Positions 31,905 to 43,329 of a stretch of DNA of 64,000 nt are shown here, one piece after another; position 1 is the stretch's first letter; every line of letters begins with the position of its first letter. The stretch is from Macrothele yani (taxonomy: Eukaryota; Arthropoda; Arachnida; Araneae; Macrothelidae): NCBI GenBank assembly GCA_039090855.1, contig CM076996.1, forward strand, positions 48,512,469-48,576,468. The letters are read 5' to 3'. The notes beneath the pieces were generated by a model, which saw only the letters and a list, made by a program, of their open reading frames with translations, had not been told where the DNA came from and did no database searches. Position numbers and translations under genes: made by a program.

Positions 31905-32490
31905 AAACTTTGGTTGGTACAGATCATCTGCCGTAATTAACACTAACGATAACCTCCGAAGGACGAAACCTCTTAACAGAGGTCAACAGACACCTCATTC
32001 AGTTCTGAGGGGAATCTAACGAACACCTTGTCTCTCGGAATTTTACATTGCTTCTTCGGTACTTCAGCGAAAGGGATAAGATAAGAAGAAAGAATATTAC
32101 TATAGGAAATATACCTTGGGCAGAATGGGTTGGATTACGGCGGGTACAGTCGTGTGCTTAAGTGAAAAGAAAAGCATTAAAGTTTAGTTTAACGAGAGTC
32201 AAGATCCACCTCTCGTATATGTTTCAGTCGTCCTCCAGAGGCATCGGGGGTGGTTCCTGGAATGTGGCCAGTTGGTGGCGGTGTCTCTTGGTTTGGTCGC
32301 TGCGGGTTCTGTACCTGCTTACTGACGAGTGGCCAGCTTCATAACTGTGCAGCTACACTTCACTGTATAATATTTTTATTATTTTCTTTTCTATATCTTC
32401 CCCTAAACCTAATCTCTTAGCTTGCTATTCTTGTGGGCTGTTTAAGACCATAGATCAGGCAGTGCTTTCCTAAAATAGTCTACATCATTA
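31905..32490 (+). repeat. Family C dispersed repeat, copy 1 (~600 bp)
   Basis: Matches 35405-36060 in the same orientation with many differences. Shared phrases: GATAACCTCC, CTTCTTAACAG, GTGCTTAAGTGAAAA and CTAATCTCTTAGCTTGCTAT. Non-coding. Confidence 0.75.
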
Positions 32491-33031
32491 TTTATATAAT
32501 AATAATTATTTTTTCACTGTATAATGTTGTATTCAGCATTCAGCATTTGGAGGAAGCACTGAACCCATTTTGTGCATAGGCTTCATGCACTTATTTTACT
32601 TTTCTACAAACGCAACAGACTAGCAATGCCCAGCCTTCGAACAACGTCCCGTCCCGACTACGGTCATTTTTTCCCGATCCGGGCAGTGACCGTTATTCGG
32701 TGGTCTCATTTTACTACGAAGGTATTTGCAAAAGGTGCTACTCTTCCTCTTTAGCTGCTAGCTGAATTCTAAGATAAAGCCCGAAACGGCTTTCAGTTAC
32801 TTTATTTAAACATTCAGAAAATCGATTTTTTTCAATATTGTTTCTATCAAATGCAGTATCGAAAATATTAATTTCAAAGTAATTTTCTGAACTTATGATA
32901 CTTTTTTCTCCCACGGTTTCTGTTAGAAATTATTATAAGAACTATGACTGTCAAAGTTCCACGACATTTGAACTTAGAAGCCTCAGCGCATGTTTAACAG
33001 AATTACAGGTGGCGCTGCGCAAACTGTTATA
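32491..33031. other. No recognisable feature
   Basis: About 540 bases, AT-rich, no repeat family or gene recognised. Confidence 0.5.
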
Positions 33032-34736
33032 CACTGGCGTGCAAAAATTAAAGACGAGACGGTTTTTCGAATGTGACGTCGTGCAGAAGTGCTCCACATC
33101 GACTCAAATCATACGATAAGATCCCCAATGATGTGTTGATGCTTTTCTATTAGTGGTGTCGAGAATTAGGGTCCAGTTCTCGGTTTCACTATGCGAAAAA
33201 ATCACACATCCACGCATTCTTGTCTCCAAGAATGTTTATTTAAATATTTCCTCTCATTAATCTTTTTCTGAATTTATATCACCAAGATGTAAGAATATGG
33301 AACATGTAAGAAAAACCGTCCAAACAAGGAATCCAAAAGATACAAAAGCACTTTATTGAAAAGGTAGCTTCGAGCAACACTGGACAGAATACAGAAACGT
33401 CCATGTGACAGGCGGCTGCCAAGGAAAATCCAGTCTTTAGTATAGGATATGATCATCCCTGACTGCGTTGCAGGATTTACAATGTCTGTCCATGCTGAGG
33501 ACGAGGTTGTCAAGGAGCTGTTGAGGCATCGCGGCCCATTCCTCTTGTAGCGTCAATCGCAGTCGCGTAATCGTTGCTGGCGGCTGGTGACATGATGCCG
33601 AGCGTCTGTCGAGAAGGTCCCACACGTGTTCGAATGGATTTAGGTCCAGGGACCTTGCGGGCCAATCCATGCGTTGAATATCTTCACTCTCCAACAGCTC
33701 TGTGACAGCCACTGTACGATGAGGTGTAGCGTTGTCGTCCATGAAGAGGAACTCAGGACCCACAGCACCTCTAAACAGACGCACGTGAGGCAGGAGAACC
33801 TCGGTACAATAGCGGGCACTAGTGACTGAACCTCCTTGGAAGATGTGGAGGTCAGTAAGGCTACCAAGCATCATACCGCCCCAAACGAGAACTCCGCCAC
33901 CTCCAAACCGGTCCCTTTCGACGATGTTGGAGGTGTGATTGCGTGTTCCCTGCTCTCTCCAGATGTGTATACGTCCAGAATCGCTCATCAGACTAAATCG
34001 GCTCTCATCTGTAAAGAGAACTCGACCCCATTGCTGATGTGTCCAGTTTTTGTGTTCCTGGCACCACAGAAACCGCCGTCTCCGATGAGCAGGTGTTAAT
34101 GGCATACACCGTAATGGTCGTCGTGCAAATAGACCACCTTTGTGCAGCTTTCTGGCCACGGTAAAACGCGATAACGGACGTCCAGTTGTCTGTTGCATGG
34201 CCATTGCGATTTTCCCCGCTGTCTGCCGTCTGTCTCTTCTCGCCTGTAGGACAATATACCGGTCGTTCGCCGCCGTGGTTGCTCGTAGACGACCACTGCT
34301 AAACTCTTGGACAGCTGTTCCGGTCGTTTGAAATGCTCTCCAAGCTCGTGAAACGATGCTGTGAGCGATCCCGAACTCCTCGGGCACACTAGTCACACTT
34401 CGACCTTCTTCCAGCTTCCTAAGGACGTGACCTTGGGTAAAGTCATCCAGATGTCGTCTACCGGAGTGCCTGTTGGCCATATCACACGGTGGCAGCAACT
34501 CGACGTCGTTCAAACCGATGTACACCGTGCAATAGCTTTCACCGAATTACTGAGCGTACACCACCCGTGTGCTTTGTACCCTTCCGACACTCCCCCACGT
34601 CATGCTGCATATATGCGCATGCCCTACCGTTCCAGACCCTAGTCTATCTCCTGAGTGGTCTTTCGGTCCGTTCTGCCTGCTCGTTTCGCTGTTATGCTAA
34701 TTTCTCCTCTTCGTCCTTAATTTTTGCACACCAGTG
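33032..34736 (-). mobile_element. Tc1-type transposon with an uninterrupted transposase gene
   Basis: TIRs CACTGGCGTGCAAAAATTAA from 33032 and TTAATTTTTGCACACCAGTG ending 34736, one mismatch in 20, TA on each side. Length 1,705 bp. Confidence 0.95.
33437..34480 (-). CDS. Tc1-type transposase, DD34E, intact reading frame
   Basis: Cuts the element at its TIRs and pastes it into TA sites, acting in the nucleus. 347 codons, the usual Tc1 length. I chose ATG 34480 (MANRHSGRRHLDDFTQG) because family N-termini begin there; an earlier ATG at 34525 adds 15 residues. First HTH about residues 25-60 (RSVTSVPEEFGIAHSIVSRAWRAF), second HTH about 90-125 (GRPLSRFTVARKLHKGG). First Asp in LFTDESRF (about residue 154), VLVWGGMM after it, second Asp in FMDDNATPHRT (about residue 250), third residue Glu in LDLNPFEHVWD with exactly 34 residues between. 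No stop or frameshift. The NPFEHVW (usually NPIEHVW) and LDLNP (usually PDLNP) are the only odd core residues. No obvious nuclear-localisation cluster apart from RRRRF near residue 142. Confidence 0.93.
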   Translation of the reverse strand: MANRHSGRRHLDDFTQGHVLRKLEEGRSVTSVPEEFGIAHSIVSRAWRAFQTTGTAVQEFSSGRLRATTAANDRYIVLQARRDRRQTAGKIAMAMQQTTGRPLSRFTVARKLHKGGLFARRPLRCMPLTPAHRRRRFLWCQEHKNWTHQQWGRVLFTDESRFSLMSDSGRIHIWREQGTRNHTSNIVERDRFGGGGVLVWGGMMLGSLTDLHIFQGGSVTSARYCTEVLLPHVRLFRGAVGPEFLFMDDNATPHRTVAVTELLESEDIQRMDWPARSLDLNPFEHVWDLLDRRSASCHQPPATITRLRLTLQEEWAAMPQQLLDNLVLSMDRHCKSCNAVRDDHILY

Positions 34737-35404
34737 TATTTGTTTGCTCTAGCGAGCATTGCCTGGATGGCCGTTTTGCTGACGTCGGTAAGTCTTCGCA
34801 GATTGGTCTCTGACCGAACAACAACAATGTCGTTGATATATGGAGTGTGTGCGTGTTGGTATAGTGAGTTATTACATTTGTGTGGAGATGTAGTTTAATA
34901 AATATTCGAGTGTTTTAATTCAAGAGTTTATAACAAATAGCTAGTTTAATTTGATGAATTGTGGAATCTATTTGCTCTCTGCTGACCAAAGGCCGAATTT
35001 TCGTGCAGCTGGTAAGTGGCTTACTGCGTTACAAAAAAGGGTATCATCAATTATAGATTTTATTTATTTAGAAATAACTAGCAATCTTTGCATTCGTTCG
35101 ACAAGCAGAGATACTTGAAAATGTTTGCTATAATAAGGACATCATTCATGTGCTTTTACATAAAGTAATTTTCATTTCTATTTTGCGGAACTTCAAACTT
35201 AGTGAACTGAACCACCTAATGGGTGATGCAGTTCACTAAGTTTGAAGTCCCATTACGTTTATTCTTGATTTAAATTCAGTATTTAGGGTTCCATTACGAT
35301 TATTTCTGATTTAAATTGTTTATGAGTGAGTGGATTCAAGAAATACGACTTTATTTTGGTATTCTAAACCCCACCATTTACCAACGCTTACTCAACTATG
35401 TACT
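34737..35404. other. Intergenic, with one hairpin
   Basis: AT-rich; holds the inverted repeat at 35190-35248 and the direct repeat CCATTACG(T/A)TTATT at 35250 and 35291. No gene. Confidence 0.5.
35190..35248. repeat. Perfect 20-bp inverted repeat, 19-base loop
   Basis: ACTTCAAACTTAGTGAACTG at 35190-35209 and its exact reverse complement at 35229-35248. Confidence 0.95.
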
Positions 35405-36062
35405 GTACAGTAAAACGTCCATTAGCGGACACCTCCGAAAAACGATAACCTCCAAGCAACAGCGAGGTTGGGAGGGTACAGTTGTGATAGGATTAACATT
35501 AGCCATATAATCCAAACAAAGAAACTTCTTAACAGTGGTTAACAGACACCCCAGTCGGTATATAAGAAGGTCTAACTGACATCTTGTTCCTCAGGATCTT
35601 ACTTAACTCCTACTGTACTTCGGCGGGTAAGCAAGTAATAAGGGCACAAAGAACAAATGGTTACAGGAACTGTCAAGATGGGTTATATTACGTGGTACAC
35701 AGTTGCGTGCTTAAGTGAAAAAAGGAGTTGAAGTTTAATTCGACGTGTGACGGTAATTACTTGAGCAAAGCTCCATATTCCATGTATGTCTCAGTTTCCC
35801 ACCGAGTCCGGCGGGGGTGGGTGTTGGTGCCTGGAATTTTGCCCGGCGGTGTTTCTTGGTTAGGAATCTGAGTTTTGTTCCTGCTCTTCCGGGCACGGCC
35901 GCCTAACTGCGCATTTATATTTCACTGTCTCCAGAACTGCTGTTTTTTCTTTCCTATAGTGCTTCCTAACCCTAATCTCTTAGCTTGCTATCTCTAAGGG
36001 ATCTTCAAGCCTGTGTTCAGACACTGAATTCCTAGAATCTCTGCACCGTGATTAATTGTTAA
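35405..36062 (+). repeat. Family C dispersed repeat, copy 2 (~650 bp)
   Basis: Starts TACAGTAAAACGTCCATTAG and parallels 31905-32490. The CAGTAAAACxTCC start resembles Tigger/pogo-type ends, so a MITE is possible, but no matching right-hand TIR was found. Confidence 0.7.
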
Positions 36063-36162
36063 AGTTTAGCTGTAAGTCGTTTAGTTCTAGTGAACAGTAG
36101 TGGAGGTAACGAGAAAAACTCTTGATTTAAACTATTTGCGGTTCACTGTTTAAAGTATGGAT

Positions 36163-37384
36163 AGTTAAAGAGCAATTGAATTAGAGATACCTGTCTAGTA
36201 ACGTGTAGCACCACCTTTCGCCCTGATGACGGCGGCGATTCGTCTCGGCATGGACTCGACAAGACACCGGAAGCGTTGGGAAGCCATACGGATCCACTAC
36301 CTTTGAACAAGCTCCCACAGTTCACGAAGATTTGATGGAGGGGGGGGTCAGATCCACGAACATCTCTCTGGATGGCATCCCAGATGTGCTCGATGGGATT
36401 GAGGTCAGGGGACCTAACTGGCCAAGGAAGCGAGGTCACGTCGGTGGAGTGTTCATCCAACCATTCGGATAGAATTCAGGAGCGATGGCACGGTGCATTG
36501 TCTTGTTGCAGGATGAGGTCCCCAGTGGGATGTTGAAGACGCACAAACGGGAGCAAATGGTCGTCCAGGATATCCCTGTAACGTTGACCTGTGTGGGGCG
36601 ATGTCACACGTACCAGGGGTCCCATTTCAGCCCACGTAAATAGTCCCCAGACGAGAATGCCACCCACACCAGCTGAAAGAGTACCCTGCTGGCAAGAATG
36701 ATTCATCGCTTCATGTGGTTTGCGCCGTACTCGTATTCAGTCATCCGCATGTACCAACGTGAATCTTGACTCATCAGTCCAGGCAACATTTCCCCACATG
36801 TCTAGGGTCCAGTGGCGATGTTCCCGCGCCGATGCTAATCTTTGGACCCTGTGATGTGCGGTCAGCAGCGGTACCCTCGTGGGACGACGGCTTCTGTACC
36901 CCATAACGAGGAGATGGTTCTGAATGGTGTAGCTGCTCACACGTTTTTGTGCACCTGCGTTAAATTGCCGAGTGATTTCTTGCACTGTGGCCCGTCTATC
37001 CGCCGTTACAATGCGAGCTAGCCAACGATGACCCTGCTCATCCACACGCTGTTGTCCACGGCAGTTGGCCCTTGCAGGGAGGGTTTTTACCAGATTCGAT
37101 GTACTCACGGTGCACCCGTGACACAGTGGCTCGTAAAAGTCCCAGTGCCTGCACGACTTCCGAGATGGAGTGATCCATTCGTCGGGCCCGACAATTTGCC
37201 CATGATCAAATGCGCTTAGATCCTTCGTCTTACCCATACTGCGTCCGACTCTTACTGATTCCCGTTGCATCACTCCTTATATTGTCGGATCGCTGCATAC
37301 GTCATGTCGTTTCCGTTTACAGGGCCGCCTACAGCGCCACATTTGCATAACGCCAGCTGTCTCTAATTCAGTTGCTCTTCAGTG
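36163..37384 (-). mobile_element. Tc1-type transposon, ~1.22 kb
   Basis: Left AAGAGCAATTGAATTAGAGA (degraded at the very end) pairs with TCTCTAATTCAGTTGCTCTT followed by CAGTG ending 37384, then TATA. Confidence 0.85.
36190..37237 (-). pseudogene. Tc1-type transposase, all catalytic acids present, frame broken
   Basis: ATG 37237 (MGKTKDLSAFDHGQIV). The first HTH is destroyed by frameshifts (37050-37190); the second is clear (ATVQEITRQFNAG, SSYTIQNHLLVMGY). First Asp in AWTDESRFTLVHADD; TGA follows at about 36737. 36476-36706: GGILVWGLFTWAEMGP and second Asp in LQQDNAPCHRS. After another stop, 36143-36460 holds SPDLNPIEHIWDAI with the Glu, 36 residues after the second Asp, then a frame-shifted C-terminus. 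Same subgroup as the 26613 and 40929 elements. Confidence 0.88.
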
Positions 37385-37439
37385 TATATATACTTTTAAA
37401 CAATATATATATTGTTGTAATATATATACTTTTAAACAA

Positions 37440-38412
37440 TGAATAAAACATTCACAAATAGAAATATCTAACTTCTGCCACTAGTGGCTGATATGTGTGC
37501 TGTAAAAAATTCTGTGCACAAAGCATTTCCCATAAGGGAAGGTATCGAAGGTTAATGGACTTTTTGAAACGGATTGATAGAAACGAAGACAGAGTTCCGA
37601 ATATGGTTGAATAAATAAAGGTGATTTTTCAAATCTGGTCCTCAGAAACGAAAATACGGTTCCAAGTATGGTGCAAATAGTAGATGCCATATTGGCAAAA
37701 CTGGGTGGTACGAAAATTGGCAAATATATCAAAAATATTCCTCGCCATAAAGTTATCAGTCTCAAAAAACATTTTTAAATCGGACATTCAGATACGGAGA
37801 TATCATCGTTACAGGAATTTATATTAGTGCCCTAACTGGAAAACTAAACATTATTTTGGGGGAAAAGAGGATACGTAAATGTTTTCCGGAGTGAGTAGCG
37901 TCTGACTGAAAAAATAATTTTTCACTGTTAGTTTTTCAAAATCGAAGATACGATTACAAAAATACAAAAAACAGAAATATGCACTTACGCCCATTAGTAT
38001 CAATGCATTTTGCCACAAAATATAGTAAAAGTGCTTTCAAAATGTCCAGCGTTGTGACCTCTTTCTAACAGAAGATGAATTTTAAAAATCTTGTTAGAAA
38101 CAGAGATTTCGGGAAAAATACGATTTATATTTCCACTCCCTAGCAACGACACCATGCATTGTTTTAGTTAGAGAATGTATGGTTTCGGAAAGTACAAAAA
38201 AGTTGAATCTGATTTTTTGAAGGAACTCTATAAAGTAAAATTTATATTGAACTTAATAGCATGGGAATTTACGCGTTCTAGCGGCGAATTTACGTCACGG
38301 AAAAAGACCAAAACGCATGAATCGTCGTTTTCACAGTTCGTCTGCAAAAAGAAATTTTTAAATGGGACTAATACTTGGAGATATAGTGTCCACAAACGAA
38401 CGAATGGAAATA
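37440..38412 (+). mobile_element. Family B array, left part, interrupted at 38413
   Basis: Units with AAATCTGGTCCTCAGAAACGA, AAATCGGACATTCAGATACGGAGATATC, AGCGGCGAATTTACG and, just before the Tc1, ACTTGGAGATATAGTGTCC. Diverged ~150-bp units, non-coding. Continues after the inserted Tc1 at 39665. Confidence 0.65.
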
Positions 38413-39664
38413 CAGGTGGTGGACAAAATAATGTGAATATCCCACGCTTAGAAACGTAATTTCTACTGCAGTTGCGTACGTCGCGATACGCAAAGGTACC
38501 CACCAATGTTTGGTTGTAATAGCTTTGTTTAGAACCTCATGATCCTGCTTAAGTGCATTTAAAGTGTCTTGTTTCAAATTTTCTTTCAAGGTGACGACGA
38601 AATAAGCGACCTAACGGACTTCGAAAGAGGGCTAATTGGTGCCTCAGTGACAACAGTCGCCAGCGTGGTAGGGGTACATAGAGCTACCGTGTCTAGCGTC
38701 ACGACAGCATACCGTGTTCGTGGAAAAACCTCGTCTGTAAAACACAAGAGCGGCAGGAAAATGACCCTAACTGATAGAGACAGGAGAACATTAAAGAGGA
38801 TTATTACCCGTAATAAGACCACAGAGCCGAAAATTAGTGCGGAGCTCAATGTGCATCTCCAGACTCCAGTATTAATGAAAACAGTGCGCAGGGAACTGAA
38901 TAAACAAGATATTCAAGGCAGAGCTGCAATTTCAAAACCTTTGGTGACCCGGGTGAGTGCACAACGGCAACGGCAGTGATGCTGCGAGCATACAACGTGG
39001 ACTGCCGATGCATAGAAGCGCGTAATGTGGTCGGATGAATCCACATTCACACTAATCTCCACCGCAGGACGTGTTTACATGTGTAGAACACTGTCAAAAG
39101 CGTACAACCTAGACTGTCTGCTCCCAACAGTGCAACATGGTGGTGGTTCTGTCATGCCCTGGGCTGTCATATCATGGATTTCAGCTGGTTCCTTGATCAC
39201 CTTGAAAGGACGGATGACTGGCAGGGCGTATGAAACCATTTTGGCCAACCAGGTCCATCCAATGGCTCAGGCATTGTTTCCTGCAGCGGATGCCATTTAT
39301 TAAGATGATAACTCCCCAATTCACAGAGCTCGGAAAGTCTAATCATGGTCTGAGAAACATAAGGACGAACTTTGACACCTTCCTTGGCCTCCCCAATCCC
39401 CAGACTTAAACATCATCGAGCCACTGTGGTCTGTGTTGGAAAAAAGAGTACGATCCTGTTGTCCTCCTCCTGCATCTCTCAATGACCTGTAGAAGTTTCT
39501 ACATGAAAAATGGTGTAACATCCTACTAACCACCATCGAGGATTTGTATGCGTCCATTCCAAGGGGGATTCAGGAGGTTTTGAATGCCAAAGGTGGTCCC
39601 ACACTCTACTAGGTGCGTAAAACCTTCTTTTCCTAGGTGTTCATATCATTCTGTCTAACCCTTG
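38413..39664 (+). mobile_element. Tc1-type transposon inserted in a family B array
   Basis: TIRs CAGGTGGTGGACAAAATAATG from 38413 (21 bases: quote as CAGGTGGTGG plus ACAAAATAATG) and CATTCTGTCTAACCCTTG ending 39664, TA on both sides, inside GAATGGAAATA / TAAATACTATAAGAAC of the array. Confidence 0.85.
38569..39612 (+). pseudogene. Tc1-type transposase, one frame with six stops
   Basis: No ATG remains at the expected start. The single frame runs DLTDFERGLI, HTH (TTVASVVGVHRATVSSV), second HTH (TPVLMKTVRRELNKQ), first Asp in VMWSDESTFTLIST (39025-), GGSVMPWAVISW, second Asp in DDNSPIHRA (just after a TAA at 39301), and the third residue Glu in SPDLNIIEPLWSVLE, 36 residues on. It ends AKGGPTLY and TAG at 39610. 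Stops only, no frameshift in the core: point-mutation decay of a full-length gene. Confidence 0.9.
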
Positions 39665-40590
39665 TAAATACTATAAGAACGAACTTTATTTACAAAATAA
39701 AGTCCGTTCTTATAGTATCGCTATGTTAATAGCATGTTCCTTTACGCTTCCAAGCGGCGAATTTATGTATCGGAAAAAGACCAAAACATATGGATCGTCG
39801 TTCTCACAGTTCGACCGTAAAAATAAATTTTCAAATCGGACAAATACTTGGAGATACGGTGTCACAAACGAAAGAACGGACATGCGTACTATAAGAACAA
39901 ACTTTATTTACAAAATAAAGTCCGTTCTTATAGTATCACTATGTTAACAGCATGTTCATTTAGGCCTCCTAGCTGCGAGGTTATGCATGGAAAAAAGACC
40001 AAAACGTATGAATCGTCGTTCTCACTGTTCGAAATCGGACTAATACTTGAAGATATGGTGCCACAAGCAAATAAACGGACATAGGGGTACTACGTATAGG
40101 AACGAACTTTATTTACCAGCTAAAATCCGTTCTTATAGTATCACTGAGTTAATAGTGTGTTCATTTACGCTTCCTAGAAGCGAGGTTATGCATGGAAAAA
40201 GAGCAAAACGTATGGATCGTCGTTCTCACAGTTCAGATTTTTGACTGCAGAAAGGATTTTTCAAAGCGGAATAATACTTGGAGATATGGTGTCCACAGGC
40301 AAACGAACGGATATGCATACTATACGAACAAACTCTATTTACAAAATAAAGTCCTTTCTTATAGTATCACTATGTTAATACCACATTCATTTACGCCTCC
40401 TAGCGGCGAGGTTATGCATGGAAAAAAGAGCAAAACCTATGGATCGTCGTTCTCATAGTTCAGGCTTTTGACTGCAGAAAGGATTTTTAAAATTGGACTA
40501 ACACTTGGAGAAATGTGATGTACGCAGAAGAACGAACGGGCATAGTGATAGTATGAGAACGAAATTTATTTACATAATATTAGGTACAAA
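39665..40590 (+). repeat. Family B array, right part: ~200-230-bp units each with a palindrome
   Basis: Five units start near 39671, 39888, 40090, 40313 and 40547. Each begins with a foldback built on TATAAGAACGAACTTTATTT / AAAATAAAGTCCGTTCTTATA, followed by TCACTATGTTAATAGCATG, CTAGCGGCGAGGTTATGCATGG, ATGGATCGTCGTTCTCACAG, AATCGGACTAATACTTGGAG and AACGAACGGACAT. The unit corresponds to the last unit of the 57125-59472 element. Confidence 0.9.
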
Positions 40591-40928
40591 AGTATTTTAC
40601 CAAATTCGCTCTCATATGTTGCAGGCAATTCTGAGATTTATGTTTGAAGTCATCAGGAAAAAAAGCAATACGTGAGCAAGAAGTACTTCCCTTTCGAATA
40701 TCAGCAGGAGGGAAACTTGTGACAATGCATTTGACAGATTGCTTGTAGAACAAATGAATAGCGGACAACAGAAGTATTTATCTGGATACGAAGAGGAATG
40801 AAAAGGCCCAGAAAACGATTACAAGCGCGATAGGTAAATTAAATTTCAAAGTATACGGTAACCATCTGGAAAAGTACTTTCACGCCAAAAAAATTGCAAA
40901 GAGATGATCAGGGTGAATTATTAATATA
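40591..40928. other. No recognisable feature
   Basis: About 340 bases, no family repeat or gene. Confidence 0.5.
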
Positions 40929-42156
40929 CGACGATGAGTCATTACATTATGATTACCCCTAGACTAGAGAAATGAGCACGCCTGGAGACCGAACGCTGGC
41001 GCAGGTGAAGTTCACACCACAGTATATATACAACCCGACGACCGGCTTTCGGCTAATAGAATGTTCCAAATCAGAACGGGACAAACTGACGATTTATCGG
41101 AGTTTGATAAAGGGCAAATTGTGATGGCACGGCACCACGGAACTACGATCTCGGAAACGGCGCGGCTTGTGGGTTGTTCACGTGCCGCTGTAGGGAGTGT
41201 GTATTAAAAGTCGTGCACAGATGGCCAAACGGCGAGCCGTCGTCTAGCCGCGAGTCGTCCGCAGCTCAATGATGCTAGAGGGGAGCGGAGACCGTCGCAC
41301 ATTGTTCACAGAGACCGCAGCGCCACAGTGCGACAAATCACCTGCAGCTACAACAGTGGTGATCAGGGCAATGTGTCACAGCACACAGTTCATCGCAGCT
41401 TTTTGCGCATGGGCCTGGATTAGCCGAAGACCCAGCAGGGTCCCCATGCTCACTGCACGTCATCGCCAACAACGCATGAAATGGGCCCAAGATCATCGAG
41501 TTTGGACCGTGGATGATTGGGGAAAAATGGCCTAATCTGTCGAATCAAGATTCCTAGTGTCGCGTAGATGGCCGAGCGCGGATACGCCGGTTATCAAGGG
41601 AGGCTACGGCACCTGGATGCACTGTTGGGCGGAAACAGGCCTGCGGTGGCGGGGAGTTATGCTGTGGGCGATGTTTTCTTGGGACACTTTAGGCCCCATT
41701 ATCCCAATAGCACAATCCCTGACAGCTGTCAGGTATCTAAACATCGTTGCGGACCAAGTTCACCCATTCATGGCAACGGTGTTCTCTGCTGGTGATGGCC
41801 ATTAGCCATTACCAACAGGATAATGCGCCATGCCACACTACCAGAATCATCAAGGAGTGGTTCGAGGAACATGCTGGTGACTTTCTGTTAATGCCTTGGC
41901 CTCCAAATTCACCTGCTATGAACCCAATCGATCATTTGTGGTTCGACTTGGAAAAGTGGGTTCGCGCTAAATCACCACGGCCCCAAAATGTACGTGAACT
42001 GGAAGACCTACTGTTGACATTATGGTACCAGATACCCCCGGATACCTTTCGCAACCTCATCGAATCGATGCCTCGCCGAGTGGCCGCTGTTTTGCGGGCT
42101 AATGGGGTTCCTACAGCTTATTAAATAGGTGGCCATAATGTAATCGCTCATCGGTG
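40929..42156 (+). mobile_element. Tc1-type transposon, ~1.23 kb
   Basis: CGACGATGAGTCATTACATT from 40929 pairs with AATGTAATCGCTCATCGGTG ending 42156; TA on both sides. Confidence 0.88.
41061..42124 (+). pseudogene. Tc1-type transposase, first catalytic Asp lost
   Basis: ATG 41061 ([22 protein letters not shown]), HTH ([19 protein letters not shown]) then a stop at about 41206. Second HTH region SQHTVHRSFLRMGL with frameshifts; MKWAQDHRVWTVDDWGKMA then a TAA, and SVESRF where relatives have SDESRF: the first Asp reads Val. 41747-42124 is open: second Asp in YQQDNAPCHTT, third residue Asp in MNPIDHLWFDLE (Glu in most Tc1), ending LRANGVPTAY and TAA. Same subgroup as 26613 and 36163. Confidence 0.9.
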
Positions 42157-43329
42157 TATATGTAACTAATTTTCTTATCATTTAGTTGCTTTCATATTTT
42201 AGTCTGTTTAACATAAATGTGCACTTTTTGTCAGTGTAATAAAAAATATTTGAGAAAAGACGAAATGGAAATTGGAATCAAAGAGGACTCTTATTATTTA
42301 ATAAGCACAGTAATACTTACCCGTGTAACTGAAAATGTTATTTCTTAATTTGAAAACATTAAAAATAGAATTTCTTAAAAGTTTGCAGAACTAAAAGGGA
42401 ACCTAAAAAGAATAAATTCTTAATATATAGGATAAAATAAATTTTACGAAAATACGAAAATAATTATCAAAAAATTTTACGAAAATAATTATCCGACGCG
42501 ACATGGAACAACTACTGTACGAGAGATCTTAGGGAGAAAATAACATTTGTATTCAATTTCAGGAAGGACTGAATTTAAATATGTTAGCTGAACGTTTAAA
42601 TGTTTCATTTAGTCTAGTTAACTGTGAACAAACATTATGTTCAGGATTCGGTCTTCAATAACGTTTCCTTTTCATTATTAGCATCGAGTGGAATCCAATC
42701 TATCATAAAAAATGGTGGCACACACTGAAGCTGTCAAAAGAACTTCAGGGCACTGAGGAAAAGGAAGCAGTTTCTTTAGCTCATCTCTTCAAATAAAATT
42801 CATCAATTTCTTTAATATCAAATGTAAACATAAGTCAACCGTCATCAATCAAATCAGTGATGCTTCGTTTACGTCCATGGTCAAATTACCTGAAATGAAA
42901 TCACAGGAACTAATAGCGAATTTTTAATTTGGAATAGTTGTCAAGATTCTGAATGGAAGTCGATGATGTTTAACAGTCTGCTGAACAAACGTTTAAGTAA
43001 TTCAACGAGCTTTTCCCGCAAACCGCCTGAGGCGGCTTTCCGAAAAAGTTAATATTTCTGTTGATGATCTGCAGCACTAATAAAAACTGTTATTTTATTG
43101 TAAGTTTCAATCTTCGAAAAGGTATGACTTTTAACTCTCTGCACTTAGTGCTGCCGAAAGTCGCGTCGTGGTGGATAAACTTTAAGAAGAAAAAAATATA
43201 GTTCTATTGTTAAGTTATTTTTATGTTCCATGTTTTATTGTAAAATGTTTTAGTTGAATAGTTTATTAAAATTTTACTAAATACATTACATTATCCAAAA
43301 AAAAAAAAAAGGTGGTATTATTGGCAAAA
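42157..43329. other. AT-rich, no recognisable feature
   Basis: About 1.2 kb including homopolymer A at 43297-43310. No motif, TIR or repeat family recognised. Confidence 0.6.

Noticed and set aside
31905..36062. LTR retrotransposon with family C repeats as LTRs
   Set aside because: No gag or pol between them, copies too different, no TG...CA ends or flanking duplication seen.
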